Source: Sphingobium sp. Cam5-1 (GTDB lineage Bacteria; Pseudomonadota; Alphaproteobacteria; Sphingomonadales; Sphingomonadaceae). From it: a DNA stretch of 64,000 nucleotides. The position numbers and the translations under genes were made by a program. Below are positions 1-8,922 of this stretch, one piece after another. Each line of letters begins with the position of its first letter. Position 1 is the first letter of the stretch. The notes under the pieces were generated by a model. That model did no database searches and was not told the origin of the DNA. It saw only the letters and a program-made list of their open reading frames with translations. The DNA is taken from assembly GCF_015693305.1 (NCBI RefSeq), contig NZ_CP065138.1, positions 1 through 64,000 of the forward strand, in the 5' to 3' direction.

Positions 1-1416
1 ATGAAGGGTTTCAAGGCAGTGGCGGATAGTTTGAGCGTTCAGGCATCGCATGATGATGCGCGTCTGGAATCGGCGTGGGATGCGATCCGCGCCGGGCTTC
101 GCCGCGACATCGGCCCGCGCATGTTCGATCAGTGGCTGAAGGCCGCCCGGCTGGGCGACTATTGCCCCGAATCCCAGACGCTGGACCTGCTGTTCGCCTC
201 CGACTTCACGGCCAATTTCGTCTCGGGTCATTTTGGTGACCGCCTTTGCATGGCTTGGCGCTGCGCTGGCGTGGGCGTTCGCGAGGTGAGGCTCCGCCGC
301 GCGCCTAACGCCATCGGCCCGCGCCTGCTCGAAGCCGCACCGGTGGAGGACACCGCCGTTGTTGTTGATCCGGTCGCCCTTGATGCCGCCCCCGCCTGCA
401 ATTTCCAGCCGCGCCACAGCTTTGCCGATTTCGTAACCGGCGAATCCAACCATCTCGCCTTTTCCGCGGCGCAGGCGATCGCGGCAGAGGCGCAGCCCCG
501 CTTCAGCCCGCTTTTCATCCATGGCAGCACGGGACAGGGCAAAACGCACCTGCTCCACGCCATCGCCCAGGACTTCTCCACCCATTCACCGGCCGCGCCT
601 GTGCTCTACATGTCGGCGGAACGGTTCATGATGGAGTTCGTGAACGCGATGCGCGCGAACGAGACCATGATGTTCAAGGCGCGCCTGCGCGCCGCCCGCC
701 TGCTGCTGATCGACGATATCCAGTTCATCGCGGGCAAGGGCTCGACGCAGGAGGAATTTCTCCACACTATCAATGACTTGATTGACTCTGGCGCCCGCAT
801 CGTCGTGACCGCCGACCGCGCGCCCCAACTGCTCGATTCGATCGACGCCCGGATCCTGTCCCGTCTCGCTGGCGGCCTGGTCGCGGACATCCGCCCGGCC
901 GACCTTGACCTCCGCCTCTCCATCCTGGAAGCCAAACGCGCCATCGCCGGCGACCCGCCGGTCCCTGACGCGGTCGTCGATTTCCTGGCGCGTTCAATTC
1001 GCTCAAACATTCGTGAGTTAGAAGGCGCTTTCAACAAACTGATCGCCTACGGCCAACTCACCGGCCGCTCCGTCGATCTGGAATTTGCCCAAAGCATGCT
1101 CGCCGACGCCGTGCGCGCCAACGCGCGTCGCATCACGGTAGACGAGATCCAGAAGGTCTGCGCGGCCCACTACAAGATCGACGCTTCGGAGATGCGGTCC
1201 AAGCGCCGCGCTCGCGCTGTTGCAAGACCCCGTCAGGTGGCCATGTATCTTGCCAAGAAGATGACGCCCCGGTCGCTGCCCGAAATCGGACGCATTTTCG
1301 GTGGCCGCGATCATAGCACCGTCATCCACGCCGTGCGCACGATCGAGGAACTGCGGCAGACGAACGCCGATATCGACGCCGACGTCCGTACCCTCCTGCG
1401 CCAGTTGGAAAACTGA
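1..1416 (+). CDS. dnaA: Chromosomal replication initiator protein DnaA
   Basis: AAA+ ATPase that binds DnaA boxes at the origin, melts the DNA and loads the helicase. The 471-residue protein has an N-terminal domain I (about 20-100), a short variable linker, Walker A GSTGQGKT at 175-182, Walker B LLIDDIQF at 235-242, the RILSRL arginine-finger region near 284-289, and a C-terminal helix-turn-helix with the DnaA signature GGRDHSTVIHAV at 434-445. Length is normal for the family. The start codon is base 1 of the window, so its ribosome binding site and upstream region cannot be seen and an earlier start cannot be excluded. Its likely antagonist HdaA is encoded at 56587. Confidence 0.97.
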   Translation: MKGFKAVADSLSVQASHDDARLESAWDAIRAGLRRDIGPRMFDQWLKAARLGDYCPESQTLDLLFASDFTANFVSGHFGDRLCMAWRCAGVGVREVRLRRAPNAIGPRLLEAAPVEDTAVVVDPVALDAAPACNFQPRHSFADFVTGESNHLAFSAAQAIAAEAQPRFSPLFIHGSTGQGKTHLLHAIAQDFSTHSPAAPVLYMSAERFMMEFVNAMRANETMMFKARLRAARLLLIDDIQFIAGKGSTQEEFLHTINDLIDSGARIVVTADRAPQLLDSIDARILSRLAGGLVADIRPADLDLRLSILEAKRAIAGDPPVPDAVVDFLARSIRSNIRELEGAFNKLIAYGQLTGRSVDLEFAQSMLADAVRANARRITVDEIQKVCAAHYKIDASEMRSKRRARAVARPRQVAMYLAKKMTPRSLPEIGRIFGGRDHSTVIHAVRTIEELRQTNADIDADVRTLLRQLEN

Positions 1417-1453
1417 CGCTGACAGCAATGAGGCGATGGATTAGGGTGCAGCG

Positions 1454-2062
1454 GTGATCCGATATGTCGCCCTTCTGCTCGCTGCTCTACTTTCCTTCAC
1501 GGCCGCTGCCGCTCAGGTTACGGCTTCTGCTCCTTCACAGGATGTGCAGGTCGTGCTCGATACAAATGCTGGCCGCATTATCGTCGCCGTCCATCAAGCC
1601 AAGGCGCCGATCACCGCGCGCAACTTCTTGCGATACGTCGATCAGAAGCGGCTGGACGGCACCGCATTCTACCGTGCCGTGGGGACAGCCGATTATGGCT
1701 TCGTCCAGGGCGGAACGCAGAATGATCCCGCCCGCACACTCCCACCCATCGCCCATGAACCCACCACGCAAACCGGGCTTACCCATGATGAAGGCGCGCT
1801 TTCCATGGCACGCTATGCGCCGGGAAGCGCCACCGGGGATTTCTTCATCGTCCTTGGCAAGATGCCCAGCATGGACGCGCAAGCCCCGTCGTCGCCGGGC
1901 GATAATCAGGGCTTTGCTGTGTTTGCCCATGTGGTGGAGGGTATGGACGTGGTCCGCGCGATTTTGTCGGCACCAAAGTCGCCGACTGCGGGCGAGGGCG
2001 TTATGAAGGGGCAGATGCTTCAGCAATCCATAAGGATTACGACAGCCCGTCGGCTTCCCTGA
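1454..2062 (+). CDS. Periplasmic peptidyl-prolyl cis-trans isomerase, cyclophilin type
   Basis: Cyclophilin fold enzyme that speeds proline isomerisation during folding of exported proteins. The GTG start gives 202 residues beginning with a clear signal peptide (hydrophobic stretch at about residues 4-20, ending in AAAAQ), so the protein is periplasmic. The cyclophilin core follows: a strand with VVLDTNAGRI near 33, FYRAV near 72, FVQGG near 83, and SATGDFFIVLG near 125. It lies 37 bases after dnaA in the same direction; no shared function with dnaA is implied. Confidence 0.9.
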   Translation: MIRYVALLLAALLSFTAAAAQVTASAPSQDVQVVLDTNAGRIIVAVHQAKAPITARNFLRYVDQKRLDGTAFYRAVGTADYGFVQGGTQNDPARTLPPIAHEPTTQTGLTHDEGALSMARYAPGSATGDFFIVLGKMPSMDAQAPSSPGDNQGFAVFAHVVEGMDVVRAILSAPKSPTAGEGVMKGQMLQQSIRITTARRLP

Positions 2063-2134
2063 TCTTGCCGAGCAGAGAAATTCGGCGGCCTCCTGCTCCG
2101 AAGCGAAGACCGCCGACGAGCCTTTCGTCCGAGG

Positions 2135-2782
2135 TCAGCCCTTCCGTTCGGGCGGCAGGGTGATCTTCACATCCTCTCCATTCTGCCCCGGAAAGCCGGT
2201 GAACATCGCGTCGATCAAGTTGGGGACGAGATAGGTCAACCTGTTCGACAGGGACTGGGCGGAAGCCTTGCCTTCGAACAGCCGCCTATTGTCGGCCGCC
2301 CGATCGATCTTCATGCTGAGATCGCTGGTATATACGGTATAGCTGGTGACGTCGCTGTAACCGGGGCCGAACAGCCACGGGTCATAGAAGCCGTAGCCCC
2401 ACGGCCTACCCCAGCGGCCGCGCCAGCCCCAGCCGCCATAGAAATAGGGGTCGGGTGGGCCGAAGCCCGTGGAGCGCACCTTCTCACGCCCATTATCGAC
2501 ATGATAGGCGACGCGGACGATGAGGTCAGCGCGGGCCGGATCAGATGCGGGAGTGTAGCCGGTCTGCGCCAGGCGTTGACCTACCATCCCTGCATATTGC
2601 GAAAATTCAAGGCCACCGGCGAGACGGGGGTCATCGGCAACGATGGTGAAGCTCTGCCCGGCGGGTGCAGGCAATTGCTGGAAGCGCGCGACATTCGCTT
2701 TGAAGGATGAAGCACAGCCAGAAAGGGCGACCAGCGCCAACGTCGGCGCCGCAACCATACCAATCTTTTTGATAAGTTTCAT
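2135..2782 (-). CDS. DUF4136 family lipoprotein
   Basis: The 215-residue protein starts with a lysine-containing n-region, a hydrophobic stretch and the lipobox LSGC, with the acylated cysteine near residue 23, so it should be a lipoprotein. The rest resembles DUF4136 proteins: an N-terminal strand region with SFTIVADDP, then DLIVRVAYHVD, an aromatic/glycine-rich loop (about 125-155, rich in W, G, Y and P), then a C-terminal part ending in a region on gaps between strands. The function of this family is not known. It is transcribed alone, converging on the cyclophilin gene. Confidence 0.8.
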   Translation of the reverse strand: MKLIKKIGMVAAPTLALVALSGCASSFKANVARFQQLPAPAGQSFTIVADDPRLAGGLEFSQYAGMVGQRLAQTGYTPASDPARADLIVRVAYHVDNGREKVRSTGFGPPDPYFYGGWGWRGRWGRPWGYGFYDPWLFGPGYSDVTSYTVYTSDLSMKIDRAADNRRLFEGKASAQSLSNRLTYLVPNLIDAMFTGFPGQNGEDVKITLPPERKG

Positions 2783-2947
2783 ATTCCTGCGTCCCTAAGG
2801 CAGAGAGCCAATGCAACCTTGCGCCCGACAATAGCAGAACGCAACTGAACATCATTTGAACGCTCGAACAAGGCGGGCGGACGCAATTATGCCAGCTATA
2901 AGCAAGACGTCACGGCGATCGTTATTCCGTCGATGACGGGTAGCGTT

Positions 2948-3964
2948 TCAGCGCATCAGTCCCATCGCATCATAGGCAGCGCGCAGGGTCGGCTCCGCTG
3001 CGGCGCGCGCCTTGGCGGCACCATTTTCCAATATAGCGTCGAGCGCCGCGTCATCCGTGCGCAGTTCCAGGAAGCGCGTACGGATAGGCCGGAGCGTTTC
3101 AACCAGCAGTTCGCCCAAGGCAGGTTTGAAAGCCCCAAAACCCTTGCCTGCAAAATCGGCGCACACGGCGTCTGCCGTTCTTCCAGTCAAGGTCGCGTAG
3201 ATGCCGATCAGATTATTCGCTTCCGGTCGACCCTGCAGACCCTCTGCCGTTTCGGGCAATGGTTCCGGATCAGTCTTGGCCTTCTTCACCTTCTGCATGA
3301 TCGCGTCATCCTCATCGGTGAGGTTGATGCGGCTCATGTCCGACGGATCGGACTTCGACATCTTTGCAGTGCCATCGCGCAAGGACATGATGCGCGCCGA
3401 TTCCTTGGGGATGATCGGATCAGGCAAGGTAAACAGCTCGACCCCGAAATCCGTGTTGAACTTTGTGGCGATGTCCCGGGCCAGTTCGAGATGCTGCTTC
3501 TGGTCCTCGCCCACAGGCACATGCGTAGCGTTATAGACGAGGATATCGGCCGCCTGCAGCACCGGATAGACGAACAGGCCGATCGAGGCGCCTTCGCGAT
3601 CCTTACCGACCTTGTCCTTGAACTGCGTCATGCGGTTCAGCCAGCCAATCCGCGCCGTGCCGTTCAGCAACCAGCATAGCTCCGCATGGGCGGGGACCCG
3701 TGCCTGATTGAACAGTACAGAGCGATCGGGATCAATCCCCGCAGCGACAAGCGCCGCCGCCATATCGCGGACATTACGGATGCGCTGCTCGCGCCCCTCA
3801 TGCACGGTGATCGAATGCATGTCGGCCAGAAAGAAGAAGCATTGGCTTGCCGCATCCATCTCGTCCTGCATCCGAACCCAATTGCGGATCGCGCCCAGAT
3901 AATTGCCCAGGTGCAGATTACCGGTCGGTTGGATGCCGGAAAGGACGCGCATTCTTCTATCCAT
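2948..3964 (-). CDS. trpS: Tryptophan--tRNA ligase
   Basis: Class I aminoacyl-tRNA synthetase that charges tRNA-Trp. It has the HIGH-like motif GNLHLGN at residues 15-21 and KMSKSD near residue 200, with the usual single-domain length of about 335 residues. The first ATG lies inside the end of murJ (8-base overlap); a second in-frame ATG at 3952 gives the common N-terminus MRVLSGIQPTG and has a purine-rich GGATAGAAG just upstream, so it may be the real start. Transcribed with murJ and probably translated by coupling to it. Confidence 0.96.
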   Translation of the reverse strand: MDRRMRVLSGIQPTGNLHLGNYLGAIRNWVRMQDEMDAASQCFFFLADMHSITVHEGREQRIRNVRDMAAALVAAGIDPDRSVLFNQARVPAHAELCWLLNGTARIGWLNRMTQFKDKVGKDREGASIGLFVYPVLQAADILVYNATHVPVGEDQKQHLELARDIATKFNTDFGVELFTLPDPIIPKESARIMSLRDGTAKMSKSDPSDMSRINLTDEDDAIMQKVKKAKTDPEPLPETAEGLQGRPEANNLIGIYATLTGRTADAVCADFAGKGFGAFKPALGELLVETLRPIRTRFLELRTDDAALDAILENGAAKARAAAEPTLRAAYDAMGLMR

Positions 3965-5549
3965 TCTCTTGGGTTGTGGTTGAGCCCCGTCGGCGCATGA
4001 GTGCCTTAAGGTCGAACACCCGATAGGCGCCCGTCAGGAAACAGGCTATCCCGTAAAGCGCTATCCCCGCGCCGACAAGCACGGCCAGCGCAAGATAACG
4101 CTGGATCATTGCCCCGCCCAACCATGGTTCAAGAAAGCTTTCGCCCGCGATGAGCGCACCGCCCATGACCAGCGCCGCCAGCGCGAGTCGAGGAAGCCGT
4201 CGGCGCAGCTGCGCATCAGCGATGAAATGGCCGCGCTTTACCAGCGTTGCATAAAGCATGGCGACATTGACGGTCGAAGACATCGCAGTCGCCAGCGGCG
4301 GGCCTACATGGCCGAGCAGGGGAATTAGTGCGATATTGCCGATGATGTTGATGAGGATCGACAGCATCGCATAACGCACGGGGGTCTTGGTGTCGCCGCG
4401 TGCATAATAGCCGGGTGTCAGAACCTTCACGAGAACGTAGGAGGGGAGGCCGATCGAGAAGGCGGACAATGCCCAGCCACAGCGACGCGCATCCTCAACG
4501 GTGAAAAGGCCATATTGAAAAAGGCCGCGAACGATCGGTTCGGCGACCGTGATGAAGGCGATCGTCGCTGGCAATGTGAGAAAGAGAGCCAACTCGACTC
4601 CGCGGTTTTGCGTTTCCATGGCCACTTGCTCCTGCCCCGTCGACAGAAGCCGGGAAATGGTCGGCAGCAATATGGTGCCAAGGCCAATCCCGATCAGTCC
4701 GAGCGGCAGTTGGTTCAACCGATCGGCATAATAGATGTAGGTGATCGACCCGGAGGCTAGCAGCCAACCGGACAAGGCCGTGGAAATGAGCAGGTTGATC
4801 TGTGAAGCGCCAGCACCGGCGGCAGCTGGCACGATAAGACGCAGCAACTCACGCACGTCACCGTCAAGACGGGGGCGTTTGATCTTCATCGAAACGCCTG
4901 CGCGACGGCAGGCCCAGATCAGCCATAAGAGTTGCAGCGCTCCGCCCACAGTGACCGACATGGCCTGGACACGAGCCGTTTCATATTCGTCCGTCCCGTG
5001 GAAAAGCCACAGGCCGGCGATCATGGCGACATTCAACAATATGGGCGCTGCGGCATTTACCCAGAATTTATCGAGCGAATTCAGTATGCCGCCCAGCAAC
5101 GAAGCAAGGCTGATCAGCGCGAGATAGGGCAGGGTGATGCGCGACAGCAGCACTGCGAAGGCAAACTGCTCCGGCGTCGGGTTTTGGCGCGAGAAACCGC
5201 CGGACAACAGCCAGGTGATGGGGTAGGCCGCAGCAATCAGGATGGCGGTGAAAAGAATAAGCACCGGAAGCAGGACGGCAAGCGCACGTTCGGCGAAATG
5301 ATAGCCATCCGCGATTCCACCCGGCCCTGCCGCCTTGCGGTTGAACATCGGAATGAAGGCTGCGGAAAAAGCGCCCTCCGCAAACAGGGCGCGAAACATG
5401 TTGGGCAGGCGAAAAGCTACGCCATTGAAGGCGTCCGACGCAAAGCCTGCACCGACATAGCGCGCGGCCAATGAGTCACGGACCAGCGCCAGCACCCGGC
5501 TGGCGAGCGTCAGCCCGCCTACCGAGCCAAGCGCCTTGACCAACTTCAT
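3957..5549 (-). CDS. murJ: Lipid II flippase MurJ
   Basis: Integral membrane protein of the MOP exporter superfamily that flips lipid II across the inner membrane for peptidoglycan synthesis. The 530 residues contain about 13-14 hydrophobic segments and typical MurJ/MviN sequences near the N-terminus (GLTLASRVLALVRDSL, FRLPNMFRALFAEGAFSAAF in two adjacent blocks) with conserved charged residues of the central cavity. The end overlaps trpS by 8 bases on the same strand. secB lies upstream on the same strand. Confidence 0.96.
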   Translation of the reverse strand: MKLVKALGSVGGLTLASRVLALVRDSLAARYVGAGFASDAFNGVAFRLPNMFRALFAEGAFSAAFIPMFNRKAAGPGGIADGYHFAERALAVLLPVLILFTAILIAAAYPITWLLSGGFSRQNPTPEQFAFAVLLSRITLPYLALISLASLLGGILNSLDKFWVNAAAPILLNVAMIAGLWLFHGTDEYETARVQAMSVTVGGALQLLWLIWACRRAGVSMKIKRPRLDGDVRELLRLIVPAAAGAGASQINLLISTALSGWLLASGSITYIYYADRLNQLPLGLIGIGLGTILLPTISRLLSTGQEQVAMETQNRGVELALFLTLPATIAFITVAEPIVRGLFQYGLFTVEDARRCGWALSAFSIGLPSYVLVKVLTPGYYARGDTKTPVRYAMLSILINIIGNIALIPLLGHVGPPLATAMSSTVNVAMLYATLVKRGHFIADAQLRRRLPRLALAALVMGGALIAGESFLEPWLGGAMIQRYLALAVLVGAGIALYGIACFLTGAYRVFDLKALMRRRGSTTTQENG

Positions 5550-5683
5550 GGGGTTATCTCTCCCGCCGCGCGAGGTTGGGCTGGCCCGTTCTGCCTACGG
5601 CCGAAGCGCAGGGCAGTTCGCTTACTCCGCTTACCGCAAGCCTGGCGAGCCCAGCGGGAGCGGAGTGCGACCTCATATGTGCT

Positions 5684-6184
5684 TCAGGCGTGACCAGCCG
5701 GTTCGCCTGCGGTTTGTGCAATCGCCTGAGCTTGCTGCTCGTAAAGTCCACCGAAATCGATCGGGTCCAGCAACAGTGGCGGGAAACCGCCATCGCGGAT
5801 CGCATCGGCCAGCACGCGGCGGGCGAAGGGGAAGATCAGGCGCGGCGCTTCTGCCAGCATGAACGGCTGAAGCTGTTCGTCCGGCACATTGCGCATGCCG
5901 AAGAGCGCCGCGTACAACAGTTCGACGGCAAAAGCCGTGCCCTGCGGAGCGAGCGCCTTCACCTCAATTTTCAAGGAAACTTCCACGACTTCATCACCGA
6001 CCTTGTCAGCCCCGATGTTGAACTGAACATCGATTTGCGGCTGGTCCGGCCACTGATAAACGGCGGGCGAATTAGGGTTCTCGAACGAGAGATCCTTCAC
6101 ATATTGGCTGATGAGCGCGATCTGTGGGCTCGTGTCGGCGCCGTTACCTGCGCTGGTCTGGATGGTGTCGGCTTCGTCGGCCAT
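5684..6184 (-). CDS. secB: Protein-export chaperone SecB
   Basis: Cytosolic tetrameric chaperone that keeps precursors unfolded and hands them to SecA. The 166-residue product starting MADEADTIQ matches alphaproteobacterial SecB, with ISQYVKDLSFENPNSP near 24-39, the FNIGADKV strand, and APRLIFPFARRVLADA followed by GGFPPLLLDPIDF near the C-terminus. An upstream in-frame start at 6223 adds 13 residues that do not look like SecB, so the start at 6184 is preferred. It diverges from the Tim44-like gene at 6371. Confidence 0.95.
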   Translation of the reverse strand: MADEADTIQTSAGNGADTSPQIALISQYVKDLSFENPNSPAVYQWPDQPQIDVQFNIGADKVGDEVVEVSLKIEVKALAPQGTAFAVELLYAALFGMRNVPDEQLQPFMLAEAPRLIFPFARRVLADAIRDGGFPPLLLDPIDFGGLYEQQAQAIAQTAGEPAGHA

Positions 6185-6370
6185 TTGAGTTCCCTGAATT
6201 TCCTGTTGGTCCGGGGACAACAAGCCCCAAGACGTTGGCCCGTGCGCTTAGCAGGGGCGGCGGGGCAGGGCAATGCTGCCGCCGAAAGGCGCCATTTGAA
6301 TATGGGCGGAAACATGCCTATGTTGATTGCGTTGTCGTTTTCAGATCTAGTCTAAAGGGTCCTTTGCCCC

Positions 6371-7027
6371 GTGTATGTAATCGTGATCCTCGCCCTCATC
6401 GCCGGTTTTCTGGCGTTGCGGCTCTACTCCGTACTGGGAAAGCGGACGGGGCATGAGCAGGAACCTGCGTTGCGTCCGGCTGAGGAAAGGGCGAAGGTAA
6501 CTGTCCTTCAGCCTCGCACGATGACGGACATGGCCGGTGATTCGGTGCGATTGGCTGATGGCTTGATCACCCAAGGTGGCGAAGCTGGCGTGCGCGCATT
6601 GATCGCGGCCGACCGGAATTTCGATGTCCCGCAATTTGTCGAGGGTGCGAAAGCAGCCTACAAGATGGTGCTGGAGGCATTCTGGCGGGGCGATCGTTCC
6701 GAACTGGAATGGTTGTGCGATACAGAGGTGCTAACCTCTTTTGAGGAAGCGATCGCACAGCGTGAGGCGGCTGGTCATGTCCTCGACAATCGGCTTGTTC
6801 GGATCGAAAAGGCGCAGATCGTCGGCGCCAGCGTCGATGGACGTGTTGCCGAAGTTTCGCTTCGGTTCGAGGCCGATATCGCAGCGGTGACGAGGGACAA
6901 GGACGGCAATGTCGTCGCTGGTTCGCTCACTGATGCAGTAAGTACCAACGATATTTGGACATTCACGCGCGACTTGCGCAGCACCGATCCCAACTGGAAG
7001 CTCAGCGAAACCGACGAGGCCGCATGA
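6371..7027 (+). CDS. Tim44-like (TimA-type) membrane-associated protein
   Basis: The 218-residue protein has one N-terminal membrane segment (VIVILALIAGFLALRLYSVLG) followed by a charged linker and a C-terminal Tim44/TIM44-like fold (about 85-215) with repeated strands such as VAEVSLRFEADIAAV and DIWTFTRDL. Mitochondrial Tim44 tethers Hsp70 to the inner-membrane import channel; the bacterial homologues (TimA) are found in alphaproteobacteria and their role is not settled. The start is GTG. The stop codon overlaps the mltA start by ATGA, so the two are translationally coupled. SecB is divergently encoded, which fits a link to the envelope. Confidence 0.82.
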   Translation: MYVIVILALIAGFLALRLYSVLGKRTGHEQEPALRPAEERAKVTVLQPRTMTDMAGDSVRLADGLITQGGEAGVRALIAADRNFDVPQFVEGAKAAYKMVLEAFWRGDRSELEWLCDTEVLTSFEEAIAQREAAGHVLDNRLVRIEKAQIVGASVDGRVAEVSLRFEADIAAVTRDKDGNVVAGSLTDAVSTNDIWTFTRDLRSTDPNWKLSETDEAA

Positions 7028-8277
7028 ACTTCAGGCAGCCGTGGGCAGCGCTGTCGGCTGCGCTGCTCTTGTCGGCATGCGCGGGCGGTGTCATCCCACC
7101 GGGAGCCACAGGTCCTGCCCCTTCAAGGCCAGTGCGCGGGTCCGAGACCCCGGTCAGCGTAGTTCCCGCGACGCCGCGCCCAGCTTTGCCGTCCGCGACG
7201 CCATCGCCGCAGGCTGCCGACAATTTAACGGCGGTCGCCGCCGGAGTTATGCGTGGTCCCGACATTGCGCCACTGATCGAAGCGGGAGAGCGTTCACGCA
7301 AGGCGCTGGAGGCATTTCGTCTTTCCTGCCCGTCCCTGATGAAGCGCATCGATCAGAGCGGCCTTACAAAAGGGTCGGACTGGAACAACGCCTGCGCTGC
7401 CGCGTCCAGCTGGCCTGAAGCGAGCGCCAATGAATTTTTCGCCCGCTATTTCGAGGCGGTGCAGGTTGGCCCAGGCACAGCGTTCGTCACTGGATATTAT
7501 GAGCCTGAAATCTCCGGGTCGCGAAATGAGCAAGCAGGCTACCAGATCCCGATCTATCGCCGTCCGCCCGAGCTGATCGACGTCAACCTTGGCTCGTTCA
7601 GTGACAGTCTGAAGGGCAAGACCATACGCGGCAAGGTGCAAGGGAGCAATTTCGTCCCCTTTGACGAGCGTTCCCAAATCGTCGCCGGTACGCTCGCCGG
7701 TCGTGGGCTTGAACTCGCGTGGGCGGCGGACCCGGTCGAGTTCTTTTTTCTTCAGGTGCAGGGCAGTGGACGCCTGCTGCTGCCCGGCGGCGATGTCATG
7801 CGGATAGGCTATGACGGGCAGAATGGCCGCGATTACACTGGCATCGGCAAGCTGATGAAGGATCGCGGACTGATCCAGGCGGGGTCGATGCAGGATATCA
7901 TGGCATGGTTGCGCGCCAACCCGGTGGAGGGCGCGCAGATCATGAATGAAAACAAGAGCTTCGTGTTTTTTCGCGAACTGACGGGGCCGGGGCCGATTGG
8001 CGCCATGGGGGTGCCAGTGACGGCTGAGGCGACCGTGGCCGCTGATCCGCGATATGTCCCGATGGGGGCGCCGGTGCTGCTCTCGCTTGATCGCGCGGAG
8101 CCCAATGGCGTGTGGATTGCCCAGGATACGGGCGGTGCCATCAAAGGCCCCAATCGGTTCGACAGTTTCTGGGGTGCAGGCAGTCGAGCGCGGTCGATCG
8201 CCGGGGGCATGTCGGCACGCGGTAGCGCGTTGATCCTGCTGCCCGTTGGATCGGCGGCGCGGTTGGCGTCACAATAA
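7024..8277 (+). CDS. mltA: Membrane-bound lytic murein transglycosylase A (MltA)
   Basis: Outer-membrane lipoprotein that cleaves peptidoglycan to 1,6-anhydro-muropeptides. Starting at the ATG that overlaps the previous stop codon (ATGA), the 417-residue protein begins with a signal peptide and lipobox LSAC (cysteine about residue 19). The MltA domain follows (FVTGYYEPEISGSR near 155) and ends in a 3D domain with three conserved aspartates (IAQDTGGAIKGPNRFD, then FWG). An in-frame ATG at 6955 exists but lies well inside the Tim44-like gene and has no signal peptide directly behind it. Confidence 0.94.
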   Translation: MNFRQPWAALSAALLLSACAGGVIPPGATGPAPSRPVRGSETPVSVVPATPRPALPSATPSPQAADNLTAVAAGVMRGPDIAPLIEAGERSRKALEAFRLSCPSLMKRIDQSGLTKGSDWNNACAAASSWPEASANEFFARYFEAVQVGPGTAFVTGYYEPEISGSRNEQAGYQIPIYRRPPELIDVNLGSFSDSLKGKTIRGKVQGSNFVPFDERSQIVAGTLAGRGLELAWAADPVEFFFLQVQGSGRLLLPGGDVMRIGYDGQNGRDYTGIGKLMKDRGLIQAGSMQDIMAWLRANPVEGAQIMNENKSFVFFRELTGPGPIGAMGVPVTAEATVAADPRYVPMGAPVLLSLDRAEPNGVWIAQDTGGAIKGPNRFDSFWGAGSRARSIAGGMSARGSALILLPVGSAARLASQ

Positions 8278-8289
8278 TTGCTGCTGGCG

Positions 8290-8823
8290 ATGGCCCGTCG
8301 GCATCTTTCCTCCGAGGAACAGGCGCTTTGGAGCGCTCTTACTCGATCCGTTCGCCCGCTGCGGTCCGGTCGGCATAAAGTCGATATGGCTGAGCCTGTC
8401 GCAACGGTGCCAGGCAATCAAGCTTTGCCGCCTGTTCCTTCGCGGGCTATAGAAACCCGTCCATCCCGCTCCCCGGCGGCGGTTCTCGATAATGGGTGGG
8501 AGCGCCGTATCCGTGGCGGGACGCTGGCGCCGGACATGGCAATCGACCTTCACGGTCACACCCTCTCGAGCGCGCATGCAATGCTGAATCAGGCGCTTTC
8601 TTCCGCATTGGCCCGTGATTTGCGCATCCTGCTCGTGATTACAGGGAAGCCTCCGAAAGCGGCTGTTCCAAACCGCGAATCCCGACGGGGCGCAATCCGG
8701 GGTGAGATCGGTCACTGGCTCGAAACCAGCCCCTTTTCCGACCGGATCGCAAGCGTCCGACAGGCGCATCCACGCCATGGCGGCGACGGAGCTATCTACA
8801 TCATATTGCGGCGCAAAAAATAG
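8290..8823 (+). CDS. Smr domain protein (putative endonuclease/DNA-binding)
   Basis: The 177-residue protein has a basic, poorly conserved N-terminal half and a C-terminal Smr domain from about residue 85: the DLHGHTL motif and the terminal HGGDGAIYIILRRK block. Smr domains are MutS2-related nicking nucleases, some acting on RNA; the small stand-alone bacterial versions are poorly characterised. An in-frame TTG at 8278 abuts the mltA stop codon and could be used instead. It completes a tightly packed Tim44-mltA-smr unit that is common in alphaproteobacteria. Confidence 0.85.
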   Translation: MARRHLSSEEQALWSALTRSVRPLRSGRHKVDMAEPVATVPGNQALPPVPSRAIETRPSRSPAAVLDNGWERRIRGGTLAPDMAIDLHGHTLSSAHAMLNQALSSALARDLRILLVITGKPPKAAVPNRESRRGAIRGEIGHWLETSPFSDRIASVRQAHPRHGGDGAIYIILRRKK

Positions 8824-8922
8824 CCGCCCCAAGGTCTGCCACTGACCTTTTCTTAACCAGCCTCCTCCATAAGCATCCCGATCCGTGGCTCATTATCGAG
8901 CTGCGCTCTGGGCAGGAGGCAC

